NCBI GenBank assembly: GCA_022496185.1
Contig: WTXG01000005.1
Span: 310,001 to 374,000, forward strand
Direction: 5' to 3'
Origin: Multifurca ochricompacta
Lineage: Eukaryota > Basidiomycota > Agaricomycetes > Russulales > Russulaceae
DNA: 64,000 nt
The notes under the pieces are model-generated. The model was not told where the DNA came from and made no database searches. It saw only the letters and a program-made list of their open reading frames with translations. This document shows positions 58,888-64,000 of the stretch, in pieces (within the stretch, counting starts at the first letter, position 1; the number at the start of each line of letters is the position of its first letter). A program made the position numbers and the translations under genes.

Positions 58888-61173
58888 ATGAAGCCAAATT
58901 TGGTCGTTGTCATTGGTACGCGGGTGCGGATACTAACACCAGCCATTTGTGACCGTGACCACCAACTTGTTCCACGACCAGATCCTGACATGCATCCCTT
59001 ACTCACAGAGGCTCCTGTGAATGACGATTGCGACTGCTTTCCGGACTTGCTTGCTGACGAGGATGGTTTCAACTCGCCCTTTGAGGATCTTGGAATTTAC
59101 CTAAACTCTCCTCCCACTCCCACGCAAAATATATCTGAATATGAGCGTGATAACCTTGCTCCATACAATAGATCGGATGACTTAACTCCTCTAAACATGG
59201 ATGACTCCGACTCCGACGATTGCCCTCAGCCTCACGACAAATGTAGGTCAGCAATAGGGGCACAGAGTCGAACCGGAGAGGCCCTTACAAAAGACGCCAT
59301 GCGATGTGCGCCAGCTGTTGGGGAATTTATTAAGACCACTCGGTGCATTGACAAATTTTCATCGCATACATATACTGACCGGCTTCAAGATACTCCTCAG
59401 TTCAGCGCATCGAAGCAATGGCTCTGGACTTTCTAGAGCAACTGTCTGCAGCCCTACCATCTACAAAGGAAGAGATCGAGGAATTCTTAAGCAAGAGGCC
59501 GAAAGTTTCCAAAAAGCTTGAGCTCAAACTGACTGATCGAAGGAAACGGTTTGATAGCGGGTATGCTGCCGCACCCTATGCTTATACTTATATTTATGTT
59601 CATTATCTCGTGGTCGCAGGGCTTCCGGCACACGTACACAGATTTTTCCGAGGGGAACGCGTGCAAGCATCATCCCCTTTGGTAGAGATTACTAGCAATT
59701 CATTTTGACCTAAATCAAATTTATTTCCAGCACAATTCTTCCGCATTGCAGATCTGGCCCATGAGGCGATTGTGGACGGTCTCCCGACCACAAAAAGGTA
59801 TATTCAAGCGGGTTTATTTCCAAATCACTGCTGATTTTTCTCCGGAGAGACCTGTTTTACAAGGATGTCCAGCTTTTCAAGAAGCAAGTCACCGTAGATA
59901 AAGTCTGTCGCCCGCTTTACGCCCTGAAACCTGACCTCCAATGCTGAGAGCATTTACTGAGCCAGCTTGTCGATGATCTTGCGGCCACCATTAACACTGA
60001 AAGGGCTCATTTGAACATTGTAAATAAACCACGTTCTCGACAAGCGGTCAAACCTGCTGAAATCATTTTCCACCTGAAGCGTGCCTCCCCGAAAGGACTG
60101 ATTTGCGGCATCGGTTTACTCATTCACACTTCTGTTGGCGACGTCATTCATGTTACAGAGTCCGAGGTGAGAATCCCCCATTTTTATGGGCATCTTAGAT
60201 CATCCTTCTTCTTGTCGCTGGCAGGGCACGCTTATTCCTTTGGCGGAGGACATATCGACCCTTTCCCTTCCTAATGATGTCAACTGGGTCCTGATTGTTG
60301 AGAAAGAGGTAGTACATGACTTGCTCTCTTTTACAATAACCCTCATACGTGAATAGGCTGTATTTCAAACGCTCCGCCAATTGGGCTTCGTACGGCACCC
60401 TTTCTCGCAACCGGGAACAGGGATTATGATTACAGTGTGTATGACGCGTCCTCCATCCCTTCATCCTACTAATTCCTGACATCAGGGAAAAGGGTATCCT
60501 GACCTTGCCACGCGCCAATTCGCCAAGAAGCTATCAGACAGCCTTCCGCCCACGTACGCCTTGTTAGGCCCCCCTTGTTGGACCCCTCTCATCCTTCCAT
60601 GGTTATCTTTCAACAGGGTTCCCATCGTCGCACTTGTCGATGGAGACGCATATGGCATAGACATTGCTTCCGTCTACAAATTTGGTAGTGTGACACTCCG
60701 GCACGAGTCACACAACCTCGCCGCTCCGCGCATTGAATGCATCGGGATCTGGACGAGCGAACTGGCATTGCAAGTTCCTTAACCTGCACAAGTCCATACA
60801 TGCCTTACTTGAACTAGACTCGGAGTTGACAAAGGCGCATTAATTCCGATCACGCGTGCGGACGAGAAGAAGGTTTGTTCCATTCGGAATTACGCGGGTT
60901 TAGGATGATTCCTTTTGGCTTCAGGCACGCTCGATGCTGCGCCGCGAGCTTCCGGAGCGTTGGAAGAGGGAGTTAACGTATATGCTATACATGCGGCACA
61001 AGGCAGAAACGGAAATATTGTGCAGCGTTCCACGGAGCCTGGATGAACCGCACCCGCTAGTAAGGTACCTGACAGACAAAATTTCGGAGCGTATCCGGGC
61101 GCTTGCCTTGGAACCCACACCTTCGGTATTGGCGAACTATGGAGTCGATGAGGCTCTACTCAACGAATTCTAA
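58888..61173 (+). CDS. SPO11: SPO11 meiotic DNA break endonuclease (topoisomerase VI A-like)
   Basis: About eleven exons. Core starts near 59404 (EAMALDFLEQLSAALPSTKE), then FFRIADLAHEAIVDGLPTTK and RDLFYKDVQLFKKQVTVDK, with the catalytic Tyr in RDLFY. Then KGLICGIGLLIHTSVGDVIH, GTLIPLAEDISTLSLPNDVN, WVLIVEKE joined to AVFQTLRQLGFVRHPF, TGKGYPDLATRQFAKKLSDS, and the Toprim motif VALVDGDAYGIDIASVYKFG, whose acidic residues bind metal. The C-terminus is LRRELPERWKRELTYMLYMR and ends ALLNEF. SPO11 dimers make the breaks that start meiotic recombination. The N-terminal 58888-59230 frame is acidic, low in conservation and in another phase; splicing to the core is plausible but unproven. Joining near 60780-60820 also looks shifted by one base. 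Confidence 0.9.
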
Positions 61174-61175
61174 CC

Positions 61176-61540
61176 ATGGATGGCCGTGGTGCTTTCTTTG
61201 TGTTACGAGGCTCTGGTGCTGATCACAACGCTGCTCTCGTGGTGCTTAGTCCGCGCATGTGAAAACGTGCGCCGTCACCTTAGGTCATGTACGGTATCAC
61301 GGAACTGCTGCTATTCGGCAATGTACTTAACGAGGCCCACTCGGAGAACAAAATTTGGCACACATATGGGATTCGAAAGGAAAAAAAAAAGGTTCAGGGG
61401 AAGAGGACTTGCGGTATCAATATGCGGTGGCAGATCATCGCTTGGCACTGCATGCTCATGACCCGTGTATCCGCGATGTTCTGTTACATCCGCCTGCGCT
61501 TTTGGAGGCGGGTGCCCGTGCCCGTCGGCGGTATTAGTAA
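61176..61540 (+). pseudogene. Unidentified broken open frame
   Basis: Three consecutive pieces look coding but lie in different frames. MDGRGAFFVLRGSGADHNAA starts at 61176. ELLLFGNVLNEAHSENKIWH follows from 61287. DLRYQYAVADHRLALHAHDP ends at 61537. The second and third pieces meet at a 10-base A run (about 61382-61391), a prime place for a length error, and the first two meet where a very short intron would be needed. I recognise no family. It may be a damaged gene, a gene with sequence errors, or noise downstream of SPO11. Confidence 0.3.
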
Positions 61541-62180
61541 ACTACCGTGGTTTGGCTGAGGGCTAGAGCAGAACTGCATCAACTTTGGCGTAGAAATATC
61601 GGAGCTATCGGTGAGTAGTGTGGAATTATGCGGTGTAATGACGTTGTGCATCTCAATAGGATAGGGAGAATCCAGGTCGATATCGCTTCGTTCATGCTCA
61701 CTACGCGACGGTGTCGCCTGAAGACAAGAAAAAGGCCGAGCAACAGGAACCCGAGCGAAGACTGTAGGGCAGTAAGATTGAGCATGGAGGCAAGGGGCAT
61801 GTATGATCCAAATCATGTACGTATCCCGATGACGATGCCCGCGACGGCGCCATAGCTAATACCCGAAGCAGAACGAACAGCATCAATTCCAGTACTTAAA
61901 ATGGGGTCTGTTAAAGACCTTGTATGCGATGCTGTGGAACAAAGGGAGGTCGTGGTTTCATCATCGTCACCACCGTTACTGAAGATTGGCTTGTGAGGTT
62001 GGTCAAAAGTGACAGAGATGATACCTACTCTGGATCTGGATCGATGCATATCACTCGGTTTCTACTTGTACCAGTTCTATCAAGGCCACGCCCTGAGCTT
62101 GCGATTAGGGCAAATAGCGGCACGCAAGAGAGGAAGAACGTAACAGGGCTCATGCTAGTAGGGGATGGAGTATCCATCAT
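61484..62180 (-). CDS. Small membrane protein with signal peptide
   Basis: Probably three exons. MMDTPSPTSMSPVTFFLSCV begins a signal-like leader (FLSCVPLFALIASSGRG). A second exon carries an acidic, Ser/Thr-rich stretch and the start of a transmembrane helix (SYGAVAGIVIG). The third encodes either GFLLLGLFLVFRRHRR, completing the helix and adding a basic stop-transfer run, or in a second frame SDIDLDSPYPIEMHNVITPH. Both look real, so another one-base slip may lie near 61715. This layout (secretion signal, short ectodomain, one helix, disordered tail) matches many unnamed basidiomycete surface proteins. No family assigned; boundaries tentative. Confidence 0.42.
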
Positions 62181-62401
62181 CTCCGTCCTCCGTTCTAATA
62201 AGCGATATTATGAAATACGAGTCGCGACGCGATTGATCACGTGATTAACGCGACGCGACGCGACTTGAGTTGATTAATATTTTTATTTAATTTATTTTGA
62301 TTGATTGAATGCGGCTGGCTGAGTTTGAATGGGATTCCCCCCGACAAAGTAAAACGCGGGAAATTTGGACGTTGTAGTCGTTTTCTCTTCTTCAGGCTAA
62401 C

Positions 62402-64000
62402 ATGTCCTCTTCTACCCTTCGTCGCTCTTCGAGGCCATCGGTCCTTGGTAAGCGTACCCACAAGTCATTTCATGATACTTCTTTGCTCCCAGCAAGTTTC
62501 AAATCACTTTCCCCCGACCCCCTTGACGACGACAACGACGACAATGATGACGACACACACACCGTCGACTTGAGCCCTTGTTCTAAACGTCCTCGTACAT
62601 CCCTCACACCTACGGATCGCAACGGCAACAAGGAGAATATACCTCCAGAATGTGGTGACCTTTTCAACGGGTCTCCACGCGCTCTTAGACGGTCTAGTAC
62701 AGAGTTTGTTACCCCGACCAGTACCCGTATGAATATGTTATACCTGTCTTCTGTTGGCCGTTTCTAACTCATGTTGGACAGCTCTGCGTCGTCATGCATC
62801 GACGTCTAACCTTTTATCTCTGGACACCCAACCATTGTCCATGGCACATTTAGGATTACAAACACCCCCTCCGACCCCTTCTACCTCCTTGCCTCTGCAT
62901 ATCAGAACCCGCGCGCTCCTTCGTGCAACTTGCAATGGCTCCACAGAGATCGCTGGCCGTATTCCGGAGCGACAATCTATTATAAACTTCATTACCACGT
63001 TCATCGGCCCTTGTCCTGGTCCCAAGGCGATTAACCCCGTCTTGTACATCTCCGGCTCCCCTGGCTGCGGTAAGACCGCCCTAGTAAACACCATACTGGC
63101 AAACTTTGAGGTGAAATTTCTCGAGAATAACGTCAATGTCGTATCCGTCAACTGCATGGCACTCAGTGGCCTTGAGGCCGTGTGGGAGCGACTTATTGAG
63201 GAATTGGCACCGTCCACCAAACGAAGGGGTAAGACTTTCAATTACGAGGTTCTCGAAAGACTGCTCGCCAACCGAACCTCTAAATGGTCAGTCTCGGTGA
63301 AATGTCGTATGAGCGTCGGCTAACATGTACCTGGTAGTATTCTCGTTCTTGATGAGATGGACCATGTGACTGCCTCGTCGCAGACCCTTGCCTCTCTTTT
63401 TACTCTTTCCCGAAAACATTTCTCAACCATGCGTATTATTGGCATTGCCAACACCCACACGCTTACCTCCTCAGTCTCTGCGCTCTCCATGGATGGTTTT
63501 ATTGGTGTTTCTACGCTTCATTTTGCGCCATATGATCCCGGGCAGCTTCTGTCCATCCTGCAGTCGCGGCTCAAGCCACTCACCTCTCTCGAAAGCCCGA
63601 CCTCTGAGGCTGTTGTGCGACAGTTCCTTCCCATGCCAACCCTTACCCTTCTTTCTAGGAAAATTGCTGCACAAACGGGAGATGTACGCTCCCTACTCGA
63701 GGTTCTCCGCGGTGCCATCGACCTTGCTGTGACACATCCCCCAGCTAATGACAAGGATATGCCCCCGGTAACTCCCTCACATATCCTCGCTGCACTCAAG
63801 GCGTATGCTCCAGTCTCCAAGGTTGTTCCAGCCGCTTCGTCCACCGCGTTGCCCAAAGCTTCCATCAACAATGAGATTGTCAACAAAGTGCGCAATCTCG
63901 GCCTGCACGCACGTCTTGCACTACTTGTGCTTCTCTTAGCATGTCGGCGCAGTGAAGCTTCTCTCACGCTTCTTTCCCCCACTCGAGTTCCCTCGCCATG
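62402..64000 (+). CDS. CDC6: CDC6 replication licensing ATPase (3' end outside window)
   Basis: Three exons in view, running off the right edge. The disordered, basic N-terminus has Ser/Thr-Pro sites and KRPRTSLTPTDRNGN, a likely CDK-target and nuclear-localisation region. AAA+ core: IPERQSIINFITTFI, Walker A SGSPGCGKTALVNTILAN, VVSVNCMALSGLEAVWERL, Walker B ILVLDEMDHVTASSQTLAS (after the second intron), sensor 1 region MRIIGIANTHTLTSSVSALS, and the helical lid with KIAAQTGDVRSLLEVLRGAI (sensor 2 Arg). CDC6 loads the MCM helicase with ORC and Cdt1 in G1. The C-terminal winged helix begins at EIVNKVRNLGLHARLALLVL and is cut off. ORC1 is the nearest alternative, but the length before the ATPase is too short and no BAH domain is seen. 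Confidence 0.9.

Overview
The window reads as nuclear DNA of a filamentous basidiomycete, most likely an agaricomycete. Protein genes are packed on both strands and cut by many GT-AG introns of about 50-70 bases. Most products are fungal housekeeping proteins (RAX2, REI1, PIG-U, GARP VPS53, Zn2Cys6 factors), and one tRNA-Tyr has an intron. I see no phage, plasmid, insertion sequence or CRISPR signal. Exon joins were made by eye from splice signals and remembered family motifs, so individual junctions can be wrong.

Layout, left to right. 1-10 kb: microsatellites; a single-pass membrane protein (553-3206, +); mitoribosomal bL17 (3557-4606, +); VPS53 (4721-about 8160, -); an MBIP1-like protein (8328-9962, +). 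10-24 kb: SDH assembly factor 2; a Golgi DXD glycosyltransferase; a copper transporter; proteasome alpha-3 subunit; M17 leucyl aminopeptidase; GPI transamidase subunit PIG-U; a Ser/Thr kinase; an MFS transporter. 24-38 kb: an AT-hook protein with PCNA-binding motifs; an oligopeptide transporter; ATP synthase OSCP; a SUV39/Clr4-type histone methyltransferase; tRNA-Tyr; REI1. 38-50 kb: RAX2 with a C-terminal SH3 domain; a small complex I subunit; a coiled-coil protein; an RPEL-repeat protein; a DUF1279/FAM210 protein; AdoMet decarboxylase. 50-64 kb: a PP2C phosphatase; a regulator with two tandem Zn2Cys6 domains; a small secreted protein; DBF4; SPO11; a small membrane protein; CDC6, cut by the window edge.

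Most neighbours have unrelated jobs, as usual in fungal genomes. Several pairs are divergent with very short spacers (72 bases between the glycosyltransferase and copper transporter start codons). DBF4, SPO11 and CDC6 lie together within 8 kb and all act on replication initiation or meiotic breaks. Mitochondrial functions recur (bL17, SDHAF2, OSCP, complex I subunit, DUF1279 protein).

One caution applies to the whole window. Four conserved genes (aminopeptidase, OPT transporter, RAX2, DBF4) carry nine apparent one-base deletions, mostly in runs of two to four identical bases, while VPS53, PIG-U, OSCP and REI1 read cleanly. I treat these as probable assembly errors rather than pseudogenes.

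The most interesting items are the tandem Zn2Cys6 regulator that ends in a retroviral-integrase-like HHCC stretch, the AT-hook protein with a C-terminal PIP box and a near-PIP box at its N-terminus, the RAX2-SH3 fusion, and several extremely small exons.
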